From an uncultured Ruminococcus sp. (GTDB lineage: Bacteria; Bacillota; Clostridia; UBA1212), in NCBI GenBank assembly GCA_902792515.1, contig CADAZX010000017.1, forward strand, positions 1 through 43,416: DNA of 43,416 nt, read 5' to 3'. Each line of letters opens with the position of its first letter. The stretch's first letter is position 1. Below are positions 1 to 8,439 of this stretch, piece after piece. The notes beneath the pieces are model-generated. The model was not told the DNA's origin, did not search any database, and saw only the letters and a program-made list of their open reading frames with translations. A program made the translations under genes and the position numbers.

Positions 1-163
1 TCGCGATAACGTCCTTAAGTTTGCTGTTGTTGTCAGGATTAGGGCCGCCGTCTCTGACCGCGATCTGGATCTCTTTTCCGATGCGGGTGAAAACTTTAGC
101 TCTCGCGGCGTCTGCCGCACCTTTCTTTCTCTTGATGTTTGCCCATTTTGAATGTCCGGACAT
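1..163 (-). CDS. yebC: YebC/PmpR-family protein, N-terminal 54 residues (cut by window edge)
   Basis: The reverse strand reads from an ATG at 163 to the window edge. It begins [20 protein letters not shown], the near-invariant opening of the YebC/PmpR/TACO1 family, and continues into the expected RIGKEI and GGPNPDNN stretches. Members are about 240 residues, so roughly three quarters lies outside the window. The family is annotated as transcriptional regulators; more recent work ties some members to translation through difficult proline stretches, so the exact role here is open. An AAGGGG ribosome binding site lies just upstream, and a strong promoter lies at 212-240. The gene diverges from rpsU. 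Identity is near certain. Confidence 0.95.
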   Translation of the reverse strand, partial: MSGHSKWANIKRKKGAADAARAKVFTRIGKEIQIAVRDGGPNPDNNSKLKDVIA

Positions 164-211
164 CGTATCAACCCCTTGTGAAAAATTTAAGCGCCAAAAT
201 AGCGCATATAT

Positions 212-240
212 ATTATACAACGTTTTTAACGCTTTTTCAA
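212..240 (-). promoter_or_regulatory. Sigma-A promoter of yebC
   Basis: On the minus strand a TTGAAA box (235-240) and a perfect TATAAT box (212-217) are separated by 17 bases. They lie about 50 bases before the yebC start. The phased repeat at 256-317 sits directly upstream of the -35 box. Confidence 0.8.
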
Positions 241-255
241 CAGTTTCCGCCCGCG

Positions 256-317
256 CAACCGGGAATCGACCGGGAATACGAGTACGAGGACCGGGAATAC
301 GAGTACCTCCCGGGAAT
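256..317. repeat. Phased CCGGGAAT repeats upstream of the yebC promoter
   Basis: Four copies of (A/C)CCGGGAAT begin at 258, 269, 290 and 309, spaced by 11, 21 and 19 bases, close to whole DNA helical turns. The middle two belong to an 18-base identical direct repeat (268-285 and 289-306). No plausible gene crosses them. Their position just upstream of the yebC -35 box would suit an activator or repressor binding array, but that is inference. Confidence 0.6.
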
Positions 318-437
318 GTTCTGCGCCGGATCGCGTTCAGGCTTCTTCGATGGTGCCGCTCTTTTTTGAGCAGTGTGGCGGTTTCGGGACCGGTTCGAAA
401 AAAATCTCGCAAAAGGGCAAAAAATATCATTTTGGTA
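318..437. other. Middle of the yebC-rpsU divergent intergenic region
   Basis: The whole gap between the divergent starts (164-551) is 388 bases. It holds the yebC promoter, the phased repeats and the rpsU promoter, all listed separately. In this middle stretch I see no further gene, hairpin or RNA. An open frame crossing it (21-521, plus) has no codon character and runs antisense to yebC. Confidence 0.5.
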
Positions 438-466
438 TTGACGGAAGGGGGAGCGCGTGGTATAAT
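438..466 (+). promoter_or_regulatory. Sigma-A promoter of rpsU
   Basis: TTGACG (438-443) and a perfect TATAAT (461-466) are separated by 17 bases, about 85 bases upstream of the rpsU start. This is one of the strongest promoter matches in the window, fitting a ribosomal protein gene. The leader of roughly 75 bases shows no obvious attenuator. Confidence 0.85.
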
Positions 467-551
467 TAACCAGTCTTTTGCGGAAGCATCAGGCAAGAAC
501 CGCTTTTTAAGCGGATTCTAAAGAAAGTGTTCACTGGAGGGAGGGATAGAG

Positions 552-725
552 ATGTCAGAGATTAAAGTTAAAGAGAACGAATCCTTAGATAGTGCTCTTA
601 AAAGATTCAAGAAGTCTTGCGCAAGATCAGGCGTGCTTGCTGAAGTAAGAAAAAGAGAGCATTATGAAAAACCCAGTGTAAAGAGGAAGAAGAAGTCCGA
701 AGCTGCCAGAAAGCGCAAGTATTGA
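552..725 (+). CDS. rpsU: 30S ribosomal protein S21
   Basis: This 57-residue protein begins [20 protein letters not shown] and ends in a run rich in Lys and Arg ([14 protein letters not shown]), the length and pattern of bacterial S21. S21 binds the 30S platform near the anti-Shine-Dalgarno region and helps translation initiation. The start is supported by a GGAGGGAGGG ribosome binding site at 537-546. The gene has its own promoter (438-466) and terminator (753-783), so it is probably monocistronic. The basic tail shortly before the stop is typical of Clostridia. Confidence 0.97.
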   Translation: MSEIKVKENESLDSALKRFKKSCARSGVLAEVRKREHYEKPSVKRKKKSEAARKRKY

Positions 726-752
726 TTCGGACCGCGTTTTATCTGACACGAT

Positions 753-783
753 AAAGACCTGATCGATTTCAGGTCTTTTTGTT
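753..783 (+). terminator. Intrinsic terminator of rpsU
   Basis: A 9-bp perfect stem (AAAGACCTG with CAGGTCTTT, 753-761 and 770-778) with an 8-base loop is followed by a T-rich tract (TTTTTGTTTT). It begins 28 bases after the rpsU stop and closes the transcript before recJ. Confidence 0.9.
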
Positions 784-849
784 TTAAAGACGAAGCCGCG
801 GCTTTTCTTAAAGGCGCGGCCGGGACCGTTTGCGGGGGCGGGGCTTTAG

Positions 850-2925
850 ATGTTTGACGAGATCTGGAAGTTTAAAAACGAATATCCCGCGGAGGAAGTT
901 CTCCGTAAAGCTCCGGGTCTGACCGACGTTTCAGGGCTCGTGCTCGACGCGACGGTGCCGGACGAGACGGAGCGGGAGGAATACCTCAATCCCGGACCGG
1001 ACAGGTTTTTGGATCCTTTTCTGATGCCTGAAATGGACGCGGCTGTCGACAGGATACTCAGCGCGGTCGACGAGGGAGAAAAAATCGTCATTTTCGGAGA
1101 CTACGATTGCGACGGCGTGACAGCGGCGGCGCTTCTGTACGATTTTCTCACGAAAACGCTCGAGTGCGAAGCGGAGTGGCACCTTCCTGACAGGAATACA
1201 GGCTACGGACTGTCGTTCGGGTTTATCGACGAGATCGCGGCTGAAGGGCCGTGCCTGCTCGTTACGGTCGACTGCGGAATTTCCGCCGCCGACATTGTAG
1301 AGTATGCCGCCGTCAACGGAATCGACGTCATAGTAACCGATCACCACGAGGTGACGGGAGCCATTCCCGCTTGCGTCGCCGTCGTCGACCCGATGCGCGA
1401 CGACTCGCTTTACCCGAACAGAAACATCTGCGGCTGCGGTGTTGCGTACAAGCTCTGCGAGGCGATCGCCGAGTCGCTCGGAATCGACGGAATCACAAAC
1501 TATCTGCCGCTTGTCGGCCTTGCAACTGTGGGCGACATGATGAAGCTGAGCGGCGAGAACCGTTCATTGGTGACGGTGGCGCTGCCTATGATGCGCGACA
1601 CGATGTTTCCCGGATTCAACGTTTTGATGGCCTACTGCCTGAAAAAACTGCCGGAAAACGCGCCTCCGACGGCAGAAACGCTCTCTTTTTACGTCGTTCC
1701 GCTGATAAACTCGGCCGGTAGGATCAAAGATCCCGGCGTCGCCATGAGGCTTCTCATCTCGGAGACCGAGAGCGAGGCGCTCGGCCATCTCAATGAATTG
1801 CTGGAGCTGAACGAGCAGCGGAAGGTTATCGTCGACAGAGCGTACGCCGAGTTTGACGCGGATTCTTCGAAGCTCACGGTGTCTCCTGCCGGCTCGCCTG
1901 TCGTTTTCGTCAGGAACGACGAGTGGCCGCACGGAATCAACGGTATCATAGCCGCCGGTCTCGTGAAGAGGGTAGGCCGTCCTGTCGCGGTGCTGGCCTA
2001 CGACGGCGAGGACGAAAACGGAACAGTTCTCAGAGCTTCCGCGAGAAGCATCGACGGCGTGAATATCGTTTCGCTTTTGCAAAAATCCGCCGGCCTGCTG
2101 ATTAAGTTCGGCGGCCACGAAAAGGCGATGGGCTTCAGCCTCGCGGAATCAAACCTCGACGAGGTAATAAAAAGAACGTGCGATGCGGCGGAGGAGATGA
2201 AGGAAAACATTCCCGCTGTCCCGTGCCGCTACGCAACCGCCTACCTGCCGCCGGAATGCCTTACCGTCAAAAACGCGGAGCTTCTGAAGAAGTTCGAGCC
2301 TTTCGGGGAGGGCAACAGGATGCCCGTTTTTATCACGGACGGAATCGAGTCCATGGGCGTGAATACGATCGGCCAGACCGGCAGGGCTTTGAAATTTTCT
2401 TTTTCTTTCCGCGGAGGTATCAACGTCGAGGGAATCAACTTCACCGATTCGGACTATCTCCCGATGCTCGCCGGACTGCGGCCCGATGCGGTCGTGTACA
2501 CGCTCGACGTCAACGAATTTAGAGGCACCAGAAGCGTGTCGCTGAAGGTGATCGATATTATCGAGGCGGCTGCCGAACCGACGTCGCCGGACGCGGATTA
2601 CGGAGAAAGGTTCGGTGAAGCGAAAAAAGCTCTCGACCGCGCGTTCGTGTTCACCAAAGACGAGCTGCGGATATTGTACAGGGCGTTCGCGTCGCTCGGG
2701 AAGACGTTCGCTTACCGCGACTACGCAAGGCTTAAGGCGGAAATGATGAAGCGCGGCGGCGACGCGGCTAACGCGTTTTCCTGGTTCAAAATAAAGTACG
2801 CACTCGAGATATTCACCGAAGCGGGAATCCTTTCGCGCGAAAAGAAGGGCGTTTACACTTTCACGGACGACGGTCTGCCGCATCCGCTTGAACAGTCGAA
2901 AACGTTTACGTTTCTTGGATCGTAA
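850..2925 (+). CDS. recJ: Single-stranded-DNA-specific exonuclease RecJ
   Basis: This 691-residue DHH-superfamily enzyme degrades single-stranded DNA 5' to 3' in recombination and repair. Motif I DYDCDG lies at residues 84-89 and the DHH motif TDHHE at 163-167. The RecJ-typical CGCGVAYKL is near 194-202 and the DHHA1-domain GGHEKAMG at 421-428. An OB-type domain should follow (about 450-560), then a C-terminal region of about 120 residues seen in some Bacillota RecJ. Length is within the family range. The start is the first ATG; its ribosome binding site is poor (GGGGGCGGGG before TTTAG). In many Clostridia recJ is followed by apt and then relA; here rel follows directly and apt is absent. 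Confidence 0.95.
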   Translation: MFDEIWKFKNEYPAEEVLRKAPGLTDVSGLVLDATVPDETEREEYLNPGPDRFLDPFLMPEMDAAVDRILSAVDEGEKIVIFGDYDCDGVTAAALLYDFLTKTLECEAEWHLPDRNTGYGLSFGFIDEIAAEGPCLLVTVDCGISAADIVEYAAVNGIDVIVTDHHEVTGAIPACVAVVDPMRDDSLYPNRNICGCGVAYKLCEAIAESLGIDGITNYLPLVGLATVGDMMKLSGENRSLVTVALPMMRDTMFPGFNVLMAYCLKKLPENAPPTAETLSFYVVPLINSAGRIKDPGVAMRLLISETESEALGHLNELLELNEQRKVIVDRAYAEFDADSSKLTVSPAGSPVVFVRNDEWPHGINGIIAAGLVKRVGRPVAVLAYDGEDENGTVLRASARSIDGVNIVSLLQKSAGLLIKFGGHEKAMGFSLAESNLDEVIKRTCDAAEEMKENIPAVPCRYATAYLPPECLTVKNAELLKKFEPFGEGNRMPVFITDGIESMGVNTIGQTGRALKFSFSFRGGINVEGINFTDSDYLPMLAGLRPDAVVYTLDVNEFRGTRSVSLKVIDIIEAAAEPTSPDADYGERFGEAKKALDRAFVFTKDELRILYRAFASLGKTFAYRDYARLKAEMMKRGGDAANAFSWFKIKYALEIFTEAGILSREKKGVYTFTDDGLPHPLEQSKTFTFLGS

Positions 2926-2935
2926 CCGATTTGGC

Positions 2936-2956
2936 GGCGCGGCCTGCGGCCGCGCC
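2936..2956 (+). terminator. GC-rich hairpin after recJ
   Basis: A 9-bp perfect stem (GGCGCGGCC with GGCCGCGCC) and a 3-base loop start 11 bases after the recJ stop. The downstream sequence is only moderately T-rich (TTACGAATATTGATTTTT), so termination may be partial. No clear promoter was found before rel, so some readthrough into rel is likely. Confidence 0.55.
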
Positions 2957-3051
2957 TTACGAATATTGATTTTTGCCTGAAAAAAGGCGAAAATAAGGTC
3001 CGGACCATTTGGGGGACCGGACGCTATACATAAAGAAAAAGAGGCGCTGTT

Positions 3052-5499
3052 ATGAACGGAACGTCAATTCAATACTTTTACACGGACGACGGCGGCGCGG
3101 CGTCGGGAACGGTTTCAACCACGGCTTCAAACGAGGTTTCAACCACGGCTTCAAACGAGGCATCGGACCCGGTTTCCAACGCGGTCTCCGGCCATGTTCC
3201 GGAAAAGAACGCAAAGAAAAAATCACCGGGCGTCAAGGAGGAGGTCAGGCTGTTTCTGGCCGACTGCCCCGAGTACAAGGACGACCCGTATCTTGAAAAA
3301 GTAATAAAAATCGCGGAGATCGCGAAGGAGAACTTTCCGAAATCGAACGTTCTCAAGATCTTCTACGCCTTCAGGGCGGCCGAAAATATGCACCGCGGAC
3401 AGAAGCGCAAATCGGGTGAGCCTTTTATCGAGCACCCCGTCGAGGTGGCGCTGATGCTCGCCGAAATGCAGGCGGCAGTTGACTGTATAGCCGCGGGAAT
3501 GCTTCACGACGTCGTGGAGGACACCTCTATGACGATTGACGACGTTCAGGCCGAATTCGGTTCGCAGATTGCTTCGCTCGTGGACGGCGTCACTAAACTG
3601 AAGAAAATGGGCGACACGACAAAAGAGGAGCAGATGGCCGAGAACTTAAGGAAGATGTTCCTGGCGATCGCCGACGACCCGCGCGTTGTGGTCATTAAAC
3701 TCGTCGACAGGCTCCACAACATGCGCACGCTTCAGTACATGAACACCGACAAGCAGATGAAAAAGGCGCGCGAGACTCTCGACATCTACGCGCCGCTCGC
3801 GCACCGCTTCGGTATGAGCAAGATCAAGTGGGAGCTTGAGGACCTTTCATTTAAGTACCTCGACCCGATCGGCTACGCGGAGCTTGAATCGCAGCTCGAC
3901 AGAAACAGGGAGGAGCGCGAACTTTTCATCTCCAAGACGATCCAGCTCGTCAAGACTGCTCTCGAGGAGAGCGGCATCACGGGCGCGTTTATAGACGGCC
4001 GGCCGAAGCATCTATACAGTATCAAGCGCAAAATGGAGACGCAGAACAAGCGGCTCGACCAGATCTACGACCTGCTCGCGATAAGAATCGTCGTCGACAC
4101 GGAGGCGCAGTGCTACTCGGTTCTGGGTATCATTCACCACATTTTCACCGTTGTCGAGGGGCGCTTCAAGGACTACATCGCGCAGCCCAAGCCGAACCAG
4201 TACCAGTCGCTTCACACGACCGTTATGGCGCGCGACGGTTCGCCTTTCGAGGTCCAGATCAGGACATGGGAGATGCACAACCGCGCGGAAATGGGTATCG
4301 CGGCGCACTGGCGCTACAAAGAGGGCTCAAAACGCGACGCCGAGATCGAGGAAGAAAAGCGCTACGAATGGGTCAGAACGCTCTACGAGAGCCAGAAGGA
4401 CATGGACTCGCCGGACGAGTTCATGGAGGCCTTCAAAATGAACCTCTACACGGACGAGGTTTTCGTTTACACGCCGAAGGGCGACGTGAAGGCGCTTCCG
4501 CAGGGTTCGACGCCTATAGACTTCGCGTATTCGATCCACAGTGAGATCGGAAACAAAATGGTCGGCGCCCGCGTCAACGGCGAGCTCAAGCCTCTCGACT
4601 ACACGCTCCAGACAGGCGACAAGGTCGAGATCATTACGTCCAACGCTCCGAACAGGGCTCCGAGCCGCGACTGGCTCAAGATAGTAAAGAGCCCCGAGGC
4701 GCGTTCCAAGCTCCGCCAGTGGTTCAAAAAGGAGCGCCGCGACGAAAACATCGAGCTTGGCAAGATCATGCTCGAGCGCGAGCTGAAGCGCCAGGGCTTT
4801 ACGTACCAGGAGCTTTTCGACGACTCTGAAATTCTCGGAGATTTCCTGCGCAGGAGCAACTTCCGGAGCGTCGACGACATGCTGAACAGCCTCGGCTTCG
4901 GCGACATCACGGCCCAGAAGATCATTCTCAGGCTGAAGGACCTCTACACCAAGAAACTCGCCGACCAGAACGCGGCCCAGGAGCCGGCAAACCTTAAGTC
5001 GGCCCGCGAGAACAAGACGCCGCTGCCGCCGGAAAAGGTTTCCGAGGACGGAATCATCGTTCAGGACATGTACAACTGCCTGGTGAAGACGGCACGCTGC
5101 TGCAACCCGGTTCCCGGCGACGCGATCGTCGGCTACACCACGCGAACGAGAGGCGTTTCCGTTCACAGGGCGGACTGCCCGAACGTCAGAGCGATGGCGG
5201 CGAGCGAATACGCGCGAATGATTCCCGTAAGGTGGGCAAACCAGCCTGCGGTCAACCCGCGCCACCCCGCCGAGATACTTATCGAGGCTATCGACGACGG
5301 CCAGACGCTCGTGCGCATCGCGAACGTTATCAACGAGATGTGCATCAAAATGACGTCCCTTAACTCGCGCAACACAAAGGACAACAACCTGATGATCGAC
5401 ATCGTGGTCATTATTACGGATCGCCAGCAGCTCGACAAGCTCATTCAGAAAATCGAGTCGATCGACACGGTCAACAGCGTCTCCAGGTCCGTGAAATAA
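3052..5499 (+). CDS. rel: Bifunctional (p)ppGpp synthetase/hydrolase, Rel family
   Basis: This 815-residue long RSH protein makes and breaks the stringent-response alarmone (p)ppGpp. In order: a low-complexity N-terminal extension (1-60), the HD hydrolase domain (about 80-230, with H128, HD at 152-153 and VDRLHN at 218-223), the synthetase domain (about 290-430, with GRPKHLYSIKRKM at 316-328 and YQSLHTT at 384-390), TGS (about 466-527), a Cys-containing zinc-finger-like segment (ARCCNPVPGD, 681-690) and a C-terminal ACT domain (about 738-815). Both catalytic halves look intact. Most Rel proteins start near the HD domain at 720-740 residues, so about 60 residues are extra. No ATG offers a shorter start without losing conserved sequence. 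The ribosome binding site is GAGG, 7 bases before the ATG. Confidence 0.95.
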   Translation: MNGTSIQYFYTDDGGAASGTVSTTASNEVSTTASNEASDPVSNAVSGHVPEKNAKKKSPGVKEEVRLFLADCPEYKDDPYLEKVIKIAEIAKENFPKSNVLKIFYAFRAAENMHRGQKRKSGEPFIEHPVEVALMLAEMQAAVDCIAAGMLHDVVEDTSMTIDDVQAEFGSQIASLVDGVTKLKKMGDTTKEEQMAENLRKMFLAIADDPRVVVIKLVDRLHNMRTLQYMNTDKQMKKARETLDIYAPLAHRFGMSKIKWELEDLSFKYLDPIGYAELESQLDRNREERELFISKTIQLVKTALEESGITGAFIDGRPKHLYSIKRKMETQNKRLDQIYDLLAIRIVVDTEAQCYSVLGIIHHIFTVVEGRFKDYIAQPKPNQYQSLHTTVMARDGSPFEVQIRTWEMHNRAEMGIAAHWRYKEGSKRDAEIEEEKRYEWVRTLYESQKDMDSPDEFMEAFKMNLYTDEVFVYTPKGDVKALPQGSTPIDFAYSIHSEIGNKMVGARVNGELKPLDYTLQTGDKVEIITSNAPNRAPSRDWLKIVKSPEARSKLRQWFKKERRDENIELGKIMLERELKRQGFTYQELFDDSEILGDFLRRSNFRSVDDMLNSLGFGDITAQKIILRLKDLYTKKLADQNAAQEPANLKSARENKTPLPPEKVSEDGIIVQDMYNCLVKTARCCNPVPGDAIVGYTTRTRGVSVHRADCPNVRAMAASEYARMIPVRWANQPAVNPRHPAEILIEAIDDGQTLVRIANVINEMCIKMTSLNSRNTKDNNLMIDIVVIITDRQQLDKLIQKIESIDTVNSVSRSVK
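3112..3159 (+). repeat. 24-bp in-frame direct repeat in the rel N-terminus
   Basis: Two identical 24-base units (3112-3135 and 3136-3159) encode VSTTASNE twice. A degenerate continuation (ASDPVSNAVS) follows. The repeat is a multiple of three, so copy-number change would keep the rel frame. It lies wholly in the extra N-terminal segment, outside the HD domain. Confidence 0.85.
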
Positions 5500-5558
5500 C
5501 CGGTGTTGTGGGTTGTGCTGTAAAGAGCCGAAAATCGGCAGTCCCGATAAGGAGTAGT

Positions 5559-6035
5559 ATGAGAGCGGTAGTTCAAAGAGTTTTATATTCTTCCGTAACG
5601 GTCGGCGGCGAAAAGGTCGCTGAGATCGGCGAGGGGCTGAACGTGCTTCTCGGCGTTTCCTGCGATGACGACGAACGCGACGTGAAATATCTCGCGGACA
5701 AGATAACCGGCCTCCGGATCTTCAGCGACGATGACGACAAGACGAATCTTTCGATTTTTGACGTGAAAGCGGCCGGAAGGGACTGCGGGATCATTATTGT
5801 CAGCCAGTTTACGCTTATGGGCGACGTGAGGCACGGGAAGCGGCCGGCGTTTACGGCGGCGGCGGAACCGGCGAGGGCCGAGGAGCTTTACCGGCTCCTT
5901 GCGGACGCCGTCGAGGAAAAATGCGGCCCGCTCGGGATCAAGGTCGGAAGAGGTGTTTTTCGCGCCGACATGACCGTCGAGATCACGAACGACGGTCCGT
6001 TCACGATCCTTCTTGACAGCAAAAAGATCTTCTAA
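5559..6035 (+). CDS. dtd: D-aminoacyl-tRNA deacylase
   Basis: This 158-residue protein begins MRAVVQRVLYSSVTVGGEKV, the classic Dtd opening. It carries SQFTLMGD (the active-site SQFTL box) and, near the C-terminus, NDGPFTILLDS (normally NDGPVT). Dtd hydrolyses D-amino acids, and glycine misattached to tRNA-Ala, as a homodimer. An ATG in frame at 5508 exists, but the start at 5559 is supported by AAGGAG four bases upstream and by family alignment. The Phe in place of the usual Val in the NGPV(T) box is a small deviation. It lies about 60 bases after rel in the common clostridial order rel-dtd. Confidence 0.95.
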   Translation: MRAVVQRVLYSSVTVGGEKVAEIGEGLNVLLGVSCDDDERDVKYLADKITGLRIFSDDDDKTNLSIFDVKAAGRDCGIIIVSQFTLMGDVRHGKRPAFTAAAEPARAEELYRLLADAVEEKCGPLGIKVGRGVFRADMTVEITNDGPFTILLDSKKIF

Positions 6036-6082
6036 GAGTTTTGCCGCGTTCTTTCGCGGCGGCCGAAAGGATAGGGCTTAAA

Positions 6083-6709
6083 ATGGTTTTAAGACTTTGT
6101 TCTTCTCCTTCAAACAACTACCTGTGCTGGAACCCGGAACCCGCCGAGGACGGCCTTTGCGAGGCGGTTCTTGTAGACTGCGCCTGCCTTCCCGAAAAGG
6201 TGTCTGCCGCGTGCAGGTCGAGGGGTCTCAGGCTGAAATACATTTTCCTAACGCACGGTCATTACGACCACACGGTGACTTTTCCGGAGATGCGCGAAGC
6301 GTTCCCGGGAGCGCCTGCGATGTGCCACACGGACGAAAACGCGGTTCTCACTGATATCGAATCGAACGTTTCCGACCTTTTCGGCAATCCGACCGTTTAC
6401 GAGCCGTGCGAAATGACCGTCTCGGAGGGAAGCGTTGTCAGGCTTCACGGGGTGGTCTCCGACCTAGAGCTGAAGGTGGTCCATACTCCCGGGCACACGC
6501 CCGGGTCGGTCTGCCTGTGGTGCGAGAAGGACGCGTACATGTTTACCGGCGACACGCTTTTCGCGGACGGCGGCATAGGGAGAACCGATTTCAAGGGCGG
6601 AAGCTATCCGACCATAATGCGCTCGCTCGGGCGCCTCGCGGGATTCCCCGGTGAGACGGTCATTTTGCCGGGACACGGCGAGCCGAGCATGATCGACCGC
6701 GAGCTTTAA
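6083..6709 (+). CDS. Metallo-beta-lactamase-fold hydrolase, glyoxalase II-like
   Basis: This 208-residue MBL-fold protein has the di-metal motif THGHYDH (H58, H60, D62, H63). HTPGHTPGS follows near 134-142, then TGDTLFADGGIGRTDF near 156-171 and a terminal LPGHGEPS. The pattern fits the glyoxalase II/YcbL branch, cytosolic thioester or small-molecule hydrolases of uncertain substrate. The start at 6083 has AAAGGA upstream; an in-frame ATG at 6041 would add 14 residues lacking family character. The gene sits between dtd and hemZ, the order common in Clostridia. The exact substrate cannot be read from sequence. Confidence 0.88.
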   Translation: MVLRLCSSPSNNYLCWNPEPAEDGLCEAVLVDCACLPEKVSAACRSRGLRLKYIFLTHGHYDHTVTFPEMREAFPGAPAMCHTDENAVLTDIESNVSDLFGNPTVYEPCEMTVSEGSVVRLHGVVSDLELKVVHTPGHTPGSVCLWCEKDAYMFTGDTLFADGGIGRTDFKGGSYPTIMRSLGRLAGFPGETVILPGHGEPSMIDREL

Positions 6710-6765
6710 ACCATGAAAGCGCGTTAAAACAGATGAAAACACCTTAAATTAGGTGAAAACGCGGA

Positions 6766-6790
6766 TCCGGGAGCGTGTTTTGATCCCGGA
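6766..6790 (+). other. Weak hairpin between the MBL hydrolase gene and hemZ
   Basis: A 7-bp perfect stem (TCCGGGA with TCCCGGA) has an 11-base loop. No good U-tract follows, so it may be an mRNA leader structure of hemZ rather than a terminator. No convincing promoter was seen in this gap of 114 bases. Confidence 0.3.
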
Positions 6791-6823
6791 ATTTGAAATA
6801 TTTAAAATCATAAGGGAAAGCGG

Positions 6824-8329
6824 ATGACTCTCGATTTTTACTGCGGCGACGAATATGTGCCGATGCATTTTTACGAGGCGATGCAGATTTTCGCTCATCT
6901 TTACGGCATGCCGGAACTTCACCCGGGTGCGGATGGAGCGGACTTTTTGCGCGCCGCCGGCAGCGGGAGAAAGGGCACCGGAGCTGCCGGCGCGCTCGCT
7001 TTGGGCGGCGCAGGCGGGGAAGGTGTCATTTTTTTTGACGAAGAGACTGCGCGCAGGGACGCTTTCGCTGACGACCCGGTGCTGGCGGCGCACCCGGAGC
7101 TCGCGGACGGCAAGAACCTTCTCAAGCGGCAGCTCTATATGACGCTGAAAGGCGTTTACGGTTACGAGTCTCCATGGGGAGCGCTGACCGGAGTAAGGCC
7201 GACCAAGGTTTTTCACAATCTTCTCAAGGCGGGGTTCCCGGAAGATGAGGCGAGGGAGCATTTTATGCGCTTTTTCGGCACGTCGGAGAAGAAGACCGCT
7301 CTTTGTGCGGAGACGTTTAACAATCAAAAACGTTTTCTCGGGGCAAAGGACGGCGAGTGCGGGCTTTACGTAAGCATTCCTTTCTGCCCCACGATCTGCT
7401 CTTACTGCACGTTCGGCTCGAGTCCCGTCGCGAGGTACGCGAAACGGATCGACGAGTATATAGACAGGCTTTGCGAGGAGCTTGAGTTTACGGCAGCCCT
7501 TATGAGCGGGAAGCTGAGACCTTCAAGCGTTTACATCGGCGGCGGAACTCCGACTTCGATTTCGGCGGAGCAGCTCGCGCGCGTGATGAACAAGATAACG
7601 GAGCTTTTCGGAAGCGAAGGAATTGACGAATTTTCGGTCGAGGCGGGAAGGCCCGACACGATAACCTTAGATAAGCTCGCGGCCGCTAAGGAGTGCGGAG
7701 CGACGCGCGTCAGCATCAACCCGCAGACGATGAACGCCGAGACTCTCCAAACTATAGGCAGGGCGCATACGCCGGAGCAGACCGAAGAGGCTTTCCGGCT
7801 CGCGAGAAAGCTCGGCTTTACGAATATAAATATGGACCTGATCGCGGGCCTTCCCGGCGAGAGCGCTGAGGACTTTTCAAGAACGCTCGACGAGATCGGG
7901 AAAATGGGTCCCGACGGCCTTACGGTCCATACGCTCGCCCTGAAACGCGCCTCAAGGCTCGCGAAGGACGACATTATGAAGTCGAGGGTGCGCGCTCTTG
8001 AGACCGAAAAAATGTGCGACGCCGGCTTCGAATTCGCGCACGCAAACGGACTCAGGCCGTTTTATATGTACCGCCAGAAAAACTGCGTGGGCAACAACGA
8101 AAACGTCAGCTACTGCAGGCCCGGCATGGAGAGTCCTTACAACATCCACATTATGGAGGAGGACATGACCGTCGTCGCGTGCGGCGCCGGGGCAGTCACA
8201 AAGGTCGTGAAGGACGGCGGCCGCTTTATAAAGCGCTTTTTCAACACGAAAAGCGTAGACGAGTACTACACCGCGGCGGAGACCGTTAAAAGCAGGAAGG
8301 AAGAGGCTTTGAAGGCGCTTTTTTCTTGA
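6824..8329 (+). CDS. hemZ: HemZ-type oxygen-independent coproporphyrinogen dehydrogenase (radical SAM)
   Basis: This 501-residue radical SAM enzyme has CX3CX2C at C188, C192 and C195 (FCPTICSYCTF). It also has the HemZ/HemN-typical YIGGGTPT near 240 and, upstream, LTGVRPTKV at 121-129, a signature of the HemZ branch. Family members are annotated as oxygen-independent coproporphyrinogen III dehydrogenases in haem synthesis. In Clostridia lacking the rest of the haem pathway, the true substrate is uncertain. The N-terminal region holds a Gly/Ala-rich insert (about 45-67) that looks like a loop expansion. The gene follows the MBL hydrolase by 114 bases. Its 3' end overlaps the -35 box of the next promoter. 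Confidence 0.9.
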   Translation: MTLDFYCGDEYVPMHFYEAMQIFAHLYGMPELHPGADGADFLRAAGSGRKGTGAAGALALGGAGGEGVIFFDEETARRDAFADDPVLAAHPELADGKNLLKRQLYMTLKGVYGYESPWGALTGVRPTKVFHNLLKAGFPEDEAREHFMRFFGTSEKKTALCAETFNNQKRFLGAKDGECGLYVSIPFCPTICSYCTFGSSPVARYAKRIDEYIDRLCEELEFTAALMSGKLRPSSVYIGGGTPTSISAEQLARVMNKITELFGSEGIDEFSVEAGRPDTITLDKLAAAKECGATRVSINPQTMNAETLQTIGRAHTPEQTEEAFRLARKLGFTNINMDLIAGLPGESAEDFSRTLDEIGKMGPDGLTVHTLALKRASRLAKDDIMKSRVRALETEKMCDAGFEFAHANGLRPFYMYRQKNCVGNNENVSYCRPGMESPYNIHIMEEDMTVVACGAGAVTKVVKDGGRFIKRFFNTKSVDEYYTAAETVKSRKEEALKALFS

Positions 8330-8354
8330 AAACGGTACGTGCCGATGTTATAAT
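8326..8354 (+). promoter_or_regulatory. Promoter of the DUF4091 lipoprotein gene
   Basis: TTGAAA (8326-8331) and TATAAT (8349-8354) are spaced by 17 bases. The -35 box overlaps the hemZ stop codon, so the next gene is transcribed independently with a leader of roughly 80 bases. Confidence 0.75.
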
Positions 8355-8439
8355 AAAAACGGATAATTCCTTGACGTTTTGAAAAAAAGCGCGGCGGCGT
8401 CGGACGGCTTCGGAGCGCTGCATTTTCGGGGGAACGCGT

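Noticed and set aside
21..521. A 166-residue plus-strand frame at the left edge
   Set aside because: Overlaps yebC antisense and then crosses promoters and repeats; no ribosome binding site and no motif.
4327..5265. A 312-residue open frame on the minus strand inside rel
   Set aside because: Fully antisense to the conserved TGS and downstream regions of rel; an Arg/Val/Leu-rich composition typical of a shadow frame.
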